64,000 nucleotides of DNA from Enterobacteriaceae bacterium RIT714 (GTDB lineage: Bacteria > Pseudomonadota > Gammaproteobacteria > Enterobacterales > Enterobacteriaceae). The translations under genes were made by a program, and so were the position numbers. Shown piece after piece: positions 21,225 to 31,781 of this stretch. Position 1 is the first letter of the stretch. Every line of letters starts with the position of its first letter. The DNA lies in NCBI GenBank assembly GCA_009668015.1, contig WJYB01000001.1:1-64000 (forward strand). The letters are read 5' to 3'. Under the pieces are notes generated by a model. The model was not told where the DNA came from and did not search any database. It saw nothing but the letters and a program-made list of their open reading frames with translations.

Positions 21225-21240
21225 CTGTTTATTTATACAG
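21225..21240 (-). promoter_or_regulatory. LexA box of dinI
   Basis: CTGT-N8-ACAG with an all A/T spacer (TTATTTAT), a full match to the SOS consensus, 22 bp before the dinI start. Confidence 0.92.
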
Positions 21241-21276
21241 TTATATTATGCAACTTACAACAGGGGGAATAAAAAA

Positions 21277-22323
21277 TTAGCGTTTTACCGTCCAGTGTAC
21301 GGTTTCGCCGGCCAGGAACGGGATCAATGTGTCATCCGCCAGGGCGATAGACTCTTCTATCTGGCTCTCTTTACGTTCCAGTTCGATGAAGGTTTCATTC
21401 ACGGGCAGACCGTAGAAACGCGGGCCATTGAGGGAGCAGAAAGCCTCGAAGTGCTCCAGCGCGCCCATCTCTTCAAAGACGGTTGCGTAACTGGCGAGCG
21501 CCGTTGGCGCATTGAAACAACCGGCGCATCCGCAGCTGGCTTCTTTACGATGACGCGCATGCGGCGCTGAGTCAGTCCCCAGGAAAGCACGCGTAAACCC
21601 GCTGGCGACCAGCTCACGCAGGGCCTGCTGATGGGTATTACGTTTCAGGATCGGCAGGCAATAGAGGTGCGGACGAACGCCGCCCACCAGCATATGGTTA
21701 CGGTTAAACATCAGATGCTGCGGGGTGATAGTGGCTGCGAGCCGCTCGTTACCGTCGCGCACATACTCGGCGGCATCTTTGGTCGTAATGTGTTCAAAGA
21801 CCACCTTCAGACCTGGTAAACGCTGGCGCAGTGGCTCCATTACCGTGTCGATAAATCGGGCTTCGCGGTCAAAAATATCAATCTCGGCATGGGTCACTTC
21901 GCCGTGCACCAAAAGCGGCATCCCCAGTTTTTCCATGCGCTCAAGAACCGGCATGATGGCATCAATGCTGGTCACGCCATGACTGGAGTTGGTGGTGGCG
22001 TTGGCCGGGTAGAGTTTTGCGGCGGTGAAGACGCCTTCGTTAAAGCCGCGTTCGACCTCGTTCGGATCGAGCGAATCGGTCAGGTAGCAGGTCATCAGCG
22101 GGGTGAAATCATGGCCTGCCGGGATGGCATCAAGAATGCGCTGGCGATAGGCTACAGCGGCTTCAACGGTGGTGACTGGCGGGACCAGGTTAGGCATAAC
22201 AATCGCGCGGCCATAGATTTCACTGGTGTAGGGGACAACGGTGTTAAGCATATCGCCATCGCGCAGATGGATATGCCAGTCGTCAGGGCGGCGGATTTTC
22301 AGAACCTGGGGTTGTGCAGTCAT
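21277..22323 (-). CDS. pyrC: Dihydroorotase PyrC
   Basis: A zinc enzyme that cyclises carbamoyl-aspartate to dihydroorotate in pyrimidine synthesis. The 348 residues match the E. coli length. Metal ligands are visible: H-x-H in [11 protein letters not shown] (about 17-19), the carboxylated Lys in [11 protein letters not shown] (about 103), HGEVTH (about 140), FEHITT (about 178) and Asp in [11 protein letters not shown] (about 251). Two regulatory features lie upstream: a PurR box and a leader hairpin that can hide the ribosome site. Confidence 0.97.
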   Translation of the reverse strand: MTAQPQVLKIRRPDDWHIHLRDGDMLNTVVPYTSEIYGRAIVMPNLVPPVTTVEAAVAYRQRILDAIPAGHDFTPLMTCYLTDSLDPNEVERGFNEGVFTAAKLYPANATTNSSHGVTSIDAIMPVLERMEKLGMPLLVHGEVTHAEIDIFDREARFIDTVMEPLRQRLPGLKVVFEHITTKDAAEYVRDGNERLAATITPQHLMFNRNHMLVGGVRPHLYCLPILKRNTHQQALRELVASGFTRAFLGTDSAPHARHRKEASCGCAGCFNAPTALASYATVFEEMGALEHFEAFCSLNGPRFYGLPVNETFIELERKESQIEESIALADDTLIPFLAGETVHWTVKR

Positions 22324-22331
22324 TGATATGC

Positions 22332-22377
22332 TCCGGCTTATCAGGAATCAGTCATAAGGATGGCTGTTTTTGCCGGA
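22332..22377 (-). promoter_or_regulatory. Pyrimidine-responsive leader hairpin of pyrC
   Basis: On the minus strand, TCCGGC (22377-22372) near the transcript 5' end can pair perfectly with GCCGGA (22337-22332), which contains the ribosome binding site of pyrC. In E. coli, CTP-dependent choice of transcription start decides whether this hairpin forms. The pairing is seen here; the mechanism is carried over from E. coli. Confidence 0.75.
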
Positions 22378-22389
22378 CACAAATCATAA

Positions 22390-22405
22390 GCGTAAACGTT
22401 TTCGT
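22390..22405 (-). promoter_or_regulatory. PurR operator of pyrC
   Basis: GCGTAAACGTTTTCGT matches 14 of 16 positions of the PurR consensus ACGCAAACGTTTTCGT, in the pyrC promoter region as in E. coli. Confidence 0.8.
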
Positions 22406-22441
22406 TTGCACACATTTCCGTAAAACTATCGTGCAATAAAA

Positions 22442-22460
22442 AGGGCGCCAGCGGCGCCCT
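22442..22460 (-). terminator. Terminator of yceB
   Basis: Stem AGGGCGCC / GGCGCCCT with loop AGC. It is followed on the minus strand by six T. Confidence 0.85.
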
Positions 22461-22465
22461 TAACG

Positions 22466-23026
22466 TTAGTCTGTGAACGGGATAATAATTTCACCCGGCT
22501 TCACTTCAATACCTTTGGCATATTTCTTCGCTAAGGCTTCACCCTTGCTCTTGTCTTCGCTGAGGACATACGCAGGCTGCTGATTGAAATAATTACGCAG
22601 CGACTGGTTCAGATAGGGCATCAGCGTTTGCAACACCGGTTTCATTTTTTCCGGCGTGACTTCGGCATCGGTGATCTCCATCTCCTGCAGATAAATCGCC
22701 CCTTTCTCCTTGTTGAAGACCGGCAGCGCTTTAAGCTTGAGCTTGATGTTGGCTTTCTGGCTGCCAAACAGAGAGTTCATATCCAGCTTTGCATCACCGG
22801 ATAACACCACTTTGTTCGGCTCTTCGCGGCCAATCTGGCTGACCAGCTGGCTCAATACGATATGGGCATCGGCCACACCCGGCACGCCAATATCTTTTGA
22901 AAAGTTATTATGTTTTTCCAGCGCCTGATTAATTTCCTGTTCACTGACGGTGTACTGCGTAAGCTGGTTACAACCCACCAGCAGGCCGCTGATAAGTAAT
23001 GCAGCAGCAATAATGATTTTATTCAT
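22466..23026 (-). CDS. yceB: Lipoprotein YceB (DUF1439)
   Basis: A predicted lipoprotein of the envelope, function unknown. The ATG at 23026 with TGAGGAAG upstream gives 186 residues, equal to E. coli. The lipobox LLVGC is at about 16-20, then NQLTQYTVSEQEINQAL. It probably has a lipid-binding fold like other DUF1439 proteins. The C-terminus is IEVKPGEIIIPFTD. It is a single gene between pyrC and grxB. Confidence 0.94.
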   Translation of the reverse strand: MNKIIIAAALLISGLLVGCNQLTQYTVSEQEINQALEKHNNFSKDIGVPGVADAHIVLSQLVSQIGREEPNKVVLSGDAKLDMNSLFGSQKANIKLKLKALPVFNKEKGAIYLQEMEITDAEVTPEKMKPVLQTLMPYLNQSLRNYFNQQPAYVLSEDKSKGEALAKKYAKGIEVKPGEIIIPFTD

Positions 23027-23150
23027 GGGCTTCCTCAACATGATCCCGGCGCTCTGTCCTGAGGCACAAGTATGTCAGGCGGTGAATCCTGAGACCAGCA
23101 GAAAAAGCTGATAGTGAAGAGGCGGGAGGCAGCTCCCGCCATGAACGGCA

Positions 23151-23798
23151 CTAAAGAGCCTGAGAGGAAAGCAGATTAATTTGCGTTTGCTTCGCCATAT
23201 TGTCGCGATAGTCAGCCACCCGCGTTGGCCATTGAATTCCGGCCACCAGAGTCAGGTTGCGCAGAAGCGGGAAGAGATGAATGTCATCGTCGGACAGCTC
23301 GCCATTCACCGCATTGGGCTTAACGATCAGTTTGTCCAGCGCGCGCAGATCGTCACTGATATTTTTTACCAGGCCCGCCGAGTGGGAGAGGTGCTCGGCA
23401 AAATTGCCAATGGCGGCCTCTTTTTTCTCGACGAAATACGCCCGCGCCTGCGGTGTGGCAAATTCATCAAAAGCGCCTTTGGCAAAACGCGGGATAAGCA
23501 GGCGGTTAACGTAGCCACTGACCTTACGCAGCCACTCTTCAATGGCCCGGTTTTGTTGACCGGTGAGCAGCGGCGCGCCATCAAGCTTATCAACGTAGTG
23601 AACGATATCCATGCTTTCAGGGAGATAGCGACTGTCGTCTTTTTGCAGAATCGGGGCCATTTTCTTGCCGATCATGCGGGTGGGGGTCGCTTCGTCATCG
23701 TTGAGCAGCGTGACTAACTCAACCGGGAGATTCTTCAGCCCAAAGATCATCCGGGCTTTCAGGCAGAACGGGCAGTGATCGTAGATATAAAGCTTCAC
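23151..23798 (-). CDS. grxB: Glutaredoxin 2
   Basis: A GST-like glutaredoxin that reduces protein disulfides with glutathione. It has 215 residues, the active-site motif CPFC at 9-12 (YDHCPFCLKARMIFG), an N-terminal thioredoxin fold (about 1-75) and an all-helical C-terminal domain. The start is GTG with a very strong GGAGGAG site 6-12 nt upstream. That site lies in one arm of an 11-bp inverted repeat (23801-23844), which could restrict translation. It lies downstream of mdtH on the same strand, 62 bp apart. Confidence 0.96.
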   Translation of the reverse strand: MKLYIYDHCPFCLKARMIFGLKNLPVELVTLLNDDEATPTRMIGKKMAPILQKDDSRYLPESMDIVHYVDKLDGAPLLTGQQNRAIEEWLRKVSGYVNRLLIPRFAKGAFDEFATPQARAYFVEKKEAAIGNFAEHLSHSAGLVKNISDDLRALDKLIVKPNAVNGELSDDDIHLFPLLRNLTLVAGIQWPTRVADYRDNMAKQTQINLLSSQAL

Positions 23799-23800
23799 GT

Positions 23801-23844
23801 TTCTCCTCCATTTGTTGATCGTCAGTCTTCAGTATGGAGGAGAA
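23801..23844 (-). promoter_or_regulatory. Inverted repeat covering the grxB ribosome binding site
   Basis: Perfect 11-bp arms TTCTCCTCCAT (23801-23811) and ATGGAGGAGAA (23834-23844) with a 22-nt loop. In the minus-strand RNA the start-proximal arm contains GGAGGAG of grxB, so folding would mask it. There is no T tract, so it is unlikely to be an mdtH terminator. Confidence 0.6.
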
Positions 23845-23860
23845 AAAAGCATCATTCAAA

Positions 23861-25069
23861 TCAAGCGCCTGGTTCAAGCATACCGCGGGTGATCCGTTTC
23901 TGGCTAAATTGCCACCACAACGCCAGCAGCGTCATAAAGCCCACCACACCCAGCATCATCCAGGGTAACTCCGGCTGATTGAGCGCTTTTCCTGCATCAA
24001 ACAGCCAGCCGCCGCCTGCGTATCCGAGCGCACCGCCAAAGGCCAGACCCAAACGGCTAAAGCCCATATAGCTGCCGCGAGCCCGAGGATCGGCAAGCCC
24101 GGCGCTCAGCGTTTCGCGAGCCGGTTCAGCGATGATTGAGCCAATGTAGAAGGTGCAAATCAGGATAAACAGCTGCTGCAGAGTGCTCACCAGACCAATT
24201 GGCATCATGCTGAGGGTCATGAGGAGCAGACCCGCCATCAGGCGATGTTCCAGGCGAAAACGTTTCTCGCTCCAGCGAGCAATAGGGTAGAGCAGCGTGA
24301 GCGACAGGCTGGCTTCAATGGCATACATCCATTTGACCGCCGCCGGAGAACCGGCAATATCGTTGACCATGATCGGGAGCATGAGCATGACCTGCACCGC
24401 CAGCATGTAATAACCCGTCAGGGTGAGCACGTAAGTCACAAAGCGTTTATCAGCCAGGACCCGACCCAGCCCTTCACGCACGGGCGCTTTCACCGTCGAG
24501 AGCTTCCACGCGGGCAGCAGCCAGGCGTTAAACGCCGCGCAGAGAATAAACAGAATCGCGCCGGTCGCGCAGACCAGACGGAAATCGTATTGCAGCAGCC
24601 AGCTTCCCAGCAGCGCACCAATCACCGCTCCGGCGCTGTCCTGCATCATTAGCAAGGAGAAAAAGCGACCGCGATGTTGCGGGCGAATCAATTTCACCAC
24701 CAGCGCGGTGCGCGGGGGATCAAACAGCGTGCCGCCAATCCCGGAGAGGAAGCAGGAAAACCACAGCAGCCAGGGATCATGCGCGATCCCCATCGTGGCA
24801 AATCCCGCCGCGCGCAGCAGCATGCCGGTGACAATCATCGGTTTTGCCCCAAAGCGATCGGCGATGGCGCCGCCAAAAACGCCCAGTCCTTGCTGCACAA
24901 ACTGACGCAAGCCCAGCGCAATACCCACCATTAATGCCGCCCAGCCCATTTGATCCACAAAGCGAATGGAGATCAGCGGGAACACGACAAAAAAGCCAAG
25001 TACCACCAGCATATTATCGACGAGAAGGAAATATTTACCCAGGTTCCTTGCCTGTGATACGCGGGACAT
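23861..25069 (-). CDS. mdtH: MFS transporter MdtH
   Basis: A 12-segment inner-membrane transporter of the drug:proton antiporter type; the E. coli homologue gives mild quinolone resistance when overproduced. It has 402 residues. MFS motif A is seen as [12 protein letters not shown] after segment 2. Other landmarks are [16 protein letters not shown] and [24 protein letters not shown]. The ATG at 25069 agrees with the E. coli start [16 protein letters not shown]. It is upstream of grxB on the same strand. Confidence 0.95.
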   Translation of the reverse strand: MSRVSQARNLGKYFLLVDNMLVVLGFFVVFPLISIRFVDQMGWAALMVGIALGLRQFVQQGLGVFGGAIADRFGAKPMIVTGMLLRAAGFATMGIAHDPWLLWFSCFLSGIGGTLFDPPRTALVVKLIRPQHRGRFFSLLMMQDSAGAVIGALLGSWLLQYDFRLVCATGAILFILCAAFNAWLLPAWKLSTVKAPVREGLGRVLADKRFVTYVLTLTGYYMLAVQVMLMLPIMVNDIAGSPAAVKWMYAIEASLSLTLLYPIARWSEKRFRLEHRLMAGLLLMTLSMMPIGLVSTLQQLFILICTFYIGSIIAEPARETLSAGLADPRARGSYMGFSRLGLAFGGALGYAGGGWLFDAGKALNQPELPWMMLGVVGFMTLLALWWQFSQKRITRGMLEPGA

Positions 25070-25428
25070 TTTTACTCCAGGGAAATACGCGCCATCCTGC
25101 AGGCTGGCTCCGCGTCGGCTTTGTCCCGAATCCCGTTTAACAACGTTTATCGTTGTTGCCGGAGATCGCCGGAACTGCCGCCTGGATGCAACCTGAATGA
25201 TTTTGTGTAATGAAAGATGAGCACGCTAATATTCTGCGGTGTCGTGGTCTTTTTTCCCACACTGCCAGCGACAATATTTTTTTATCAAAAGGACGCTTTG
25301 ATTCAGCTTTTTAATCGAATTATGTGAAATCAACGAAAAATGGTATGTCCCTGTTTTCACAGAAAGCACCGGCACAGGTATAGTAAAGCTAACGGGTAGA
25401 GTGGAAGTAACGGGAAGGAGTAGAAGAG
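25070..25428. promoter_or_regulatory. Divergent promoter region mdtH / rimJ
   Basis: 359 bp without a supported gene. The rimJ-proximal part is AT-rich and contains a loosely matching promoter (TTGATT, 17 bp, TATGTG near 25297-25325). AAGGAG at 25415 is the rimJ ribosome site. No operator is recognised. Confidence 0.4.
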
Positions 25429-26013
25429 ATGTTTGGCTATCGCAGTAACGTGCCAAAAGTGCGCCTGACAACAGACAGACTGGTCGTTCGTCTGGTGCAT
25501 GAGCGTGATGCCTGGCGTCTGGCAGATTATTACGCCGAAAATCGCCAGTTTTTAAAGCCCTGGGAACCCGTACGGGATGAAAGCCACTGTTATCCTTCTG
25601 GCTGGCAGGCTCGCTTAAGTATGATCGCTGAGTTTCATAAACAAGGCAGTGCCTTTTATTTCGCGCTGCTGGATCCCGATGAGAAAGAAATTATCGGCAT
25701 TGCCAACTTCTCCAACGTCGTTCGCGGGTCGTTTCATGCCTGCTATCTCGGCTACTCCATCGGCCAGAAATGGCAGGGGCAAGGGCTGATGTTTGAAGCG
25801 CTGACCAGCGCGATTCGTTATATGCAGCGTACTCAGCACATCCACCGCATTATGGCCAACTATATGCCGCACAACCAGCGTAGCGGCGATCTGCTGGCGC
25901 GTCTTGGTTTTGAGAAAGAGGGTTACGCCAAAGATTATTTACTGATCGACGGCGAGTGGCGCGACCACGTGCTAACGGCGTTAACCACGAAAGAATGGAC
26001 CGCAGGTCGTTAA
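25429..26013 (+). CDS. rimJ: Ribosomal protein S5 alanine N-acetyltransferase RimJ
   Basis: A GNAT acetyltransferase acting on the N-terminal Ala of S5. The 194 residues equal E. coli. The acetyl-CoA loop is seen in [20 protein letters not shown] (about 108-127). Other landmarks are [23 protein letters not shown] and the C-terminal [31 protein letters not shown] lies 8 nt before the start. yceH and yceM follow with 9 and 2 bp gaps, so this is the first gene of a three-gene operon. Confidence 0.96.
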   Translation: MFGYRSNVPKVRLTTDRLVVRLVHERDAWRLADYYAENRQFLKPWEPVRDESHCYPSGWQARLSMIAEFHKQGSAFYFALLDPDEKEIIGIANFSNVVRGSFHACYLGYSIGQKWQGQGLMFEALTSAIRYMQRTQHIHRIMANYMPHNQRSGDLLARLGFEKEGYAKDYLLIDGEWRDHVLTALTTKEWTAGR

Positions 26014-26022
26014 GGAGAAAAA

Positions 26023-26673
26023 ATGAAATATCAGTTAACCGCCCCTGAAGCGCGCGTGATCGGTTGTCTGCTGGAAAAGCAGGTGACCACCCCGGAACAG
26101 TATCCGCTTTCAGTCAATGCGGTGACGATGGCCTGTAACCAAAAGACCAACCGCGAGCCGGTGCTCAATCTCAGCGAGCATGAGGTTCAGGAACAACTCG
26201 ACGCGCTGGTTAAACGCCACTATCTGCGCACCGTCAGCGGATTTGGCAATCGTGTCACCAAGTATGAGCAGCGTTTCTGTAACTCCGAATTTGGCGATTT
26301 GAAACTCAGCCCGGCGGAAGTGGCGCTGATCACCACGCTACTGCTGCGAGGGCCGCAGACGCCGGGCGAGTTGCGATCACGCGCTTCACGGATGCATGAA
26401 TTCAGCGACATGCAGGAGGTCGAGCAGACTCTGGAACACCTCGCGGCCCGTGAAGATGGCCCGTTTGTCCTGCGCCTGGCGCGCGAGCCGGGCAAACGCG
26501 AAAGCCGCTATATGCATCTGTTCAGCGGTGATGTTGAAACGCCGCTCGCAGCGATGGAAACTGTCGCTCCGGCGGCGGACGATACGCTGACCGCTCGGGT
26601 TGAAGCCCTGGAAAACGAAGTGGCCGAACTTAAACAGCGTCTGGATTCTCTGCTGGCGCATCTGGGAGACTAA
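26023..26673 (+). CDS. yceH: YceH, DUF480 winged-helix protein
   Basis: A conserved cytoplasmic protein of unknown function with two winged-helix-like repeats. It has 216 residues. The N-terminal domain is [32 protein letters not shown]. The second runs from [34 protein letters not shown]-terminal coiled-coil region, [23 protein letters not shown], is clear. Nine bp after rimJ and 2 bp before yceM. No catalytic residues are recognised. Confidence 0.94.
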   Translation: MKYQLTAPEARVIGCLLEKQVTTPEQYPLSVNAVTMACNQKTNREPVLNLSEHEVQEQLDALVKRHYLRTVSGFGNRVTKYEQRFCNSEFGDLKLSPAEVALITTLLLRGPQTPGELRSRASRMHEFSDMQEVEQTLEHLAAREDGPFVLRLAREPGKRESRYMHLFSGDVETPLAAMETVAPAADDTLTARVEALENEVAELKQRLDSLLAHLGD

Positions 26674-26675
26674 CG

Positions 26676-27599
26676 GTGACGAAATTACGTATTGGTGTGG
26701 TCGGACTGGGCGGGATTGCGCAAAAAGCCTGGCTACCGGTACTCGGGGCGGCAACCGACTGGACGCTGCAAGGCGCCTGGTCGCCGACCCGCGAAAAAGC
26801 CCAGCGCATCTGCGAAACCTGGCGTATCCCGTATGCCGCATCGCTGAGGGATTTAGCCAGTGAATGTGACGCAGTGTTTGTCCACACCTCCACCGCGACG
26901 CACTATCAGGTGGTGAGTGAATTGCTCAACGCCGGTGTTCACGTCTGCGTCGATAAACCGCTGGCAGAAAACGTGCAGGATGCCGAGCGTCTTATTGACC
27001 TGGCGGCGCGTAAAAATCTGACGCTGATGGTCGGTTTTAACCGCCGCTTTGCCCCGCTGTATCAGGATTTAAAAGCGCAACTGGGCGGTGCGGCGTCGCT
27101 GCGTATGGATAAACATCGCAGCGACAGTATCGGACCAAACGATTTACGTTTTACGCTGCTGGATGACTATCTGCACGTGGTTGACACTGCGCTGTGGCTC
27201 ACCAGTGGGTCCGCGCAGCTGAAGAGTGGGGTGCTGCAAACCAACGAGCGGGGCGAAATGGTCTACGCGGAGCACCACTTTGCGATTGATCATCTGCAGG
27301 TGACGACCAGCATGCATCGTCGGGCCGGAAGCCAGCGCGAATCGGTCCAGGCCGTGACCGACGGCGCACTCTTTGATGTGACCGATATGCGCGAATGGCG
27401 CGAGGAGAAAGGCAGCGGCGTGGTCACTCGTCCGATCCCTGGCTGGCAGAGCACGCTGGAGCAGCGCGGCTTTGCCGGGTGCGCGCGTCATTTCATTGCC
27501 TGTGTGCAAAATCAGACGGTTCCTGAAACCGCGGGCGAGCAGGCGATTCTGGCGCAGCGTATCGTTGAAAAGCTGTGGCGAGAGGCGATGAGCGAATGA
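26676..27599 (+). CDS. yceM: Gfo/Idh/MocA family oxidoreductase YceM (MviM)
   Basis: A predicted NAD(P)-dependent dehydrogenase with unknown substrate. The GTG start at 26676, 2 bp after yceH, gives 307 residues, matching E. coli. The Rossmann motif is GVVGLGGIAQKAW (about 7-19). The family CVDKPLAENVQDAE motif carries the catalytic Lys near 91. VGFNRRFAPLY follows. The last gene of the rimJ operon; a perfect hairpin terminator separates it from murJ. Confidence 0.94.
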   Translation: MTKLRIGVVGLGGIAQKAWLPVLGAATDWTLQGAWSPTREKAQRICETWRIPYAASLRDLASECDAVFVHTSTATHYQVVSELLNAGVHVCVDKPLAENVQDAERLIDLAARKNLTLMVGFNRRFAPLYQDLKAQLGGAASLRMDKHRSDSIGPNDLRFTLLDDYLHVVDTALWLTSGSAQLKSGVLQTNERGEMVYAEHHFAIDHLQVTTSMHRRAGSQRESVQAVTDGALFDVTDMREWREEKGSGVVTRPIPGWQSTLEQRGFAGCARHFIACVQNQTVPETAGEQAILAQRIVEKLWREAMSE

Positions 27600-27669
27600 A
27601 GACAGTTAAACCCTGTCACATCTGCGGATAGTAATTCGCTTAAATATGGGTAGACTAAGCGCTTCTTTT

Positions 27670-29255
<1,586 letters not shown>

Positions 29256-29264
29256 ACGCCAAAA

Positions 29265-29289
29265 GGGGAGTCACCTGATGGTGCTCCCC
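29265..29289 (-). terminator. Hairpin between murJ and flgN
   Basis: Stem GGGGAG / CTCCCC extended by CACC / GGTG (one-base bulge), loop TGAT. On the minus strand four T follow, so it more likely ends the flgMN transcript. Confidence 0.65.
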
Positions 29290-29314
29290 GTCGTACATTT
29301 AATCGCTATCGCGA

Positions 29315-29737
29315 CTAAATCGAAATCTTCTTCCCGCCGCCGCGCGAACTGGATGTCTGGCCATTTGCGCCATACAGCCCAGGCTCCTGATGAGGTTTCA
29401 ATACCTCAAGCGCCTGTTGGTTGCGTTCAATCTGCCCTTCTAACAGCCAGCCGTTGTGCTGGTTGAGATCGCGAAGGTGCCGCGTTTTTTCAGTAATGGT
29501 CTGCCAGCGCTCAACGATATCGTCATTAGCGCTGGGTCGCGGGTCTTGCTCCGCACGACGCTGCTGTTCCAGATAATCCAGGGTAGCCAGCAGCGAGCTT
29601 TTTTCTTCAGTAATACGCTGTAACGCGCTGCCGCTGACATAGCCCGCGGATAGCTGCTGCTGTTCGGCATCCATCACCGTCTTCAGGTCGTTCAGGACAA
29701 CCGTCATCTGATCCAGTATTTCTGACAGTCGACTCAT
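29315..29737 (-). CDS. flgN: Flagellar chaperone FlgN
   Basis: Cytoplasmic export chaperone for the hook-associated proteins FlgK and FlgL. It has 140 residues, mostly helical: MSRLSEILDQMTVVLNDLKTVMDAEQQQL, then TEEKSSLLATLDYLEQQRR. The C-terminal GWLLEGQIERNQQALEVLKPH binds clients in homologues. It lies 4 bp after flgM, so it is expressed from the sigma-28 promoter at 30095-30121 and from the flgA promoter. Confidence 0.96.
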   Translation of the reverse strand: MSRLSEILDQMTVVLNDLKTVMDAEQQQLSAGYVSGSALQRITEEKSSLLATLDYLEQQRRAEQDPRPSANDDIVERWQTITEKTRHLRDLNQHNGWLLEGQIERNQQALEVLKPHQEPGLYGANGQTSSSRGGGKKISI

Positions 29738-29741
29738 ACGG

Positions 29742-30035
29742 TTATTTACTCTGAAGGAAGTTCTGTGTTTCCTGAATCAGCGCATCAGCAATTTTGCTGG
29801 TGTCCATTTTCAGCTCGCCGTTACGAATCGCGGTTTTCATCGCTTCGACGCGTTCCATATTGATATCGTTAGTACCAGGCTGCATCAGCTTAGACTGCGC
29901 ATCACTCAATGTGACGCTGGTGCTGTTGGCCGTGGACGATTTTTCCAGACGCGCTTTAAGCGCTGGCGCGTCGTTCGTTTCGCGAGGTTGTACAGTGCTA
30001 ACCGGCTTCAGGGGCGATGTACGATCAATGCTCAT
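29742..30035 (-). CDS. flgM: Anti-sigma-28 factor FlgM
   Basis: Binds and inhibits FliA until the hook is complete, then is exported. The ATG at 30035 ([20 protein letters not shown]) gives 97 residues, equal to E. coli; the longer upstream frame has no homology. The C-terminal sigma-binding region is [30 protein letters not shown] consensus sigma-28 promoter lies about 60-86 bp upstream. Confidence 0.96.
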   Translation of the reverse strand: MSIDRTSPLKPVSTVQPRETNDAPALKARLEKSSTANSTSVTLSDAQSKLMQPGTNDINMERVEAMKTAIRNGELKMDTSKIADALIQETQNFLQSK

Positions 30036-30094
30036 TGTGTTGTCCTCATAGAGGTTCGCGGCGTTGGCGCCTGACATCATCATTTGTTAATGAA

Positions 30095-30121
30095 TTATCG
30101 GCAGCCGCCGTGAAATCTTTA
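30095..30121 (-). promoter_or_regulatory. Sigma-28 (FliA) promoter of flgMN
   Basis: On the minus strand TAAAGATT, 11 bp, GCCGATAA: one mismatch to the FliA consensus TAAAGTTT-N11-GCCGATAA, with exact spacing. Confidence 0.88.
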
Positions 30122-30127
30122 AAAAGA

Positions 30128-30787
30128 TTATAGGTTAATCAGAATATTCCCATCAGAACCGACGGTTCCGCTAACCACCTGACCTGAGGACATTCTCACC
30201 CGGGCGTTTTGCGCGACGGCAGCATTGTTCAGCGCCTGGCCTTCGCCATTGACGCTAAACCCGTCTCCGTTCGCGATGACCATCACACGCTGCCCGGCTT
30301 TAATGCGCCATGCCTGACGCAACATCGACAGTTGGATTGCTTGTCCTGGTGCCAGATCGCGCAGGCTGACCGAGTCCTGCGCCTGGTTGATATCCAGCAT
30401 CGTGCGTGGCGGAAGTTGGTCCAGACGACCGCGTTTTAGCGCCACACTCCCGGGCTGTAAAACGCTGCCGCGCGCCACCGGCATGGCGGCGACAACGTAG
30501 TTACCGGTCGCCTGGACGGCAACCTGTAAAAATCGTTTCTCGTTATTGCAGCGGGCCAGCACGTTCACGTTGCCCCACAGTTTGCTACTGCCGCTGACGC
30601 TGAACGAGGGCTGCTCACAGGAGGGAAGGAGATTGGGCTGCGTGCGGAGAGTGACCGAGACTTCATCGCTAAAGCCGGCCAGTCGCTGGGCAAAAAACGC
30701 CGTCAGTTGCGCCTCAAGATCCTGTGCCTGCGCAAGGGAGCTTATCAGCAGTATGGTTGCGGCAAGGCCACTTTTGAACGTCAGCAT
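30128..30787 (-). CDS. flgA: Flagellar P-ring assembly chaperone FlgA
   Basis: A periplasmic chaperone for FlgI polymerisation into the P ring. It has 219 residues and a signal peptide of about 1-21 (ending SLAQA). The SAF-domain region includes VAAMPVARGSVLQPGSVALKRGRLDQLPP. The C-terminus is ALNNAAVAQNARVRMSSGQVVSGTV, then DGNILINL. It is divergent from flgB across a FlhDC site and upstream of flgM and flgN. Confidence 0.96.
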   Translation of the reverse strand: MLTFKSGLAATILLISSLAQAQDLEAQLTAFFAQRLAGFSDEVSVTLRTQPNLLPSCEQPSFSVSGSSKLWGNVNVLARCNNEKRFLQVAVQATGNYVVAAMPVARGSVLQPGSVALKRGRLDQLPPRTMLDINQAQDSVSLRDLAPGQAIQLSMLRQAWRIKAGQRVMVIANGDGFSVNGEGQALNNAAVAQNARVRMSSGQVVSGTVGSDGNILINL

Positions 30788-30844
30788 CGCAAATTCCCAC
30801 GGTTCCTGGAGTTAACAGGATTCTACCCTTCGGGGTTTCTCATC

Positions 30845-30886
30845 AACGCAACAAATAGCGACGCATTTTGCGCTTATTCCGTCGAT
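30845..30886. promoter_or_regulatory. FlhDC-binding site between flgA and flgB
   Basis: AACGCAACAAATAGCG and the inverted half CGCTTATTCCGTCGAT flank a spacer of about 10 bp. The half-site AAATAGCG and the overall layout match the E. coli flgA/flgB FlhD4C2 site as I recall it. It should drive the class 2 promoters in both directions. Confidence 0.65.
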
Positions 30887-30945
30887 AAGGCAGACGGGTT
30901 GAGATTTAAGCTACATGCTGAAATTTCGCCATCAGCGGAGGAGAC

Positions 30946-31362
30946 ATGCTCGATAAACTCGATGCCGCGTTACGTTTTCAGCAGGAAGCGCTCAATCTGC
31001 GCGCCCAGCGGCAGGAGATTCTGGCCGCTAACATTGCGAACGCGGATACCCCAGGGTTTCAGGCGCGCGATATAGATTTTTCCAGTGAGCTTAAAAAAGT
31101 GATGGAACGTGGCCGGGCTGAAGGGACGGGTGTCGCCCTTGCGCTGACGTCTGCACGCCATATTCCCGCCCAGGCGATGACTGCGCCGTCTACCGATTTA
31201 CTTTACCGCATTCCCGATCAGCCATCCCTGGACGGTAACACCGTCGATATGGACCGGGAGCGCACCCAGTTTGCCGATAACAGCCTGAAATATCAGATGG
31301 GCTTAACCGTTCTCGGTGGACAGATTAATGGCATGAAGAACGTCCTGCAGGGGGGCAACTAA
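30946..31362 (+). CDS. flgB: Flagellar proximal rod protein FlgB
   Basis: A structural subunit of the proximal rod in the periplasm. It has 138 residues and the N-terminal flagellar rod motif, [21 protein letters not shown] (ANxxNxxTPGF). The C-terminal helix [21 protein letters not shown] is typical. It is first in the long flgBCDEFGHIJ operon, preceded by GGAGG about 6 nt before the ATG. There is no cleavable signal, in line with export by the flagellar type III apparatus. Confidence 0.96.
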   Translation: MLDKLDAALRFQQEALNLRAQRQEILAANIANADTPGFQARDIDFSSELKKVMERGRAEGTGVALALTSARHIPAQAMTAPSTDLLYRIPDQPSLDGNTVDMDRERTQFADNSLKYQMGLTVLGGQINGMKNVLQGGN

Positions 31363-31365
31363 TTT

Positions 31366-31770
31366 ATGGCCTTACTGAACATTTTTGATATCGCCGGTTC
31401 AGCACTGACCGCACAGTCCAAGCGTCTGAACGTGGCAGCCAGTAACCTGGCGAACGCCGACAGCGTGACTGGGCCCGACGGCCAGCCCTATCGTGCAAAG
31501 CAGGTGGTCTTCCAGGTCGATGCTGCGCCTGGCGCGGCAACCGGCGGCGTGAAAGTCTCCGATGTCATCGAGAGCCAGGCGCCGGACAAACTGGTGTATG
31601 AACCCGGCAATCCGCTGGCAGATGCCAATGGCTACGTCAAAATGCCGAACGTCGACGTGGTCGGCGAAATGGTCAACACCATGTCCGCTTCCCGTAGCTA
31701 CCAGGCGAACGTTGAAGTGCTCAATACCGTTAAGAGCATGATGCTCAAAACGCTCACTCTCGGCCAGTAA
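31366..31770 (+). CDS. flgC: Flagellar proximal rod protein FlgC
   Basis: A proximal rod subunit. It has 134 residues and the rod motif [23 protein letters not shown]. The FLG_bbr-type C-terminus [30 protein letters not shown] is clear. It lies 3 bp after flgB and 11 bp before flgD. Confidence 0.96.
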   Translation: MALLNIFDIAGSALTAQSKRLNVAASNLANADSVTGPDGQPYRAKQVVFQVDAAPGAATGGVKVSDVIESQAPDKLVYEPGNPLADANGYVKMPNVDVVGEMVNTMSASRSYQANVEVLNTVKSMMLKTLTLGQ

Positions 31771-31781
31771 AGGAGACACGA

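Noticed and set aside
25226-25471. 81-residue minus-strand frame upstream of rimJ
   Set aside because: It overlaps the rimJ start region antisense, with no family features.
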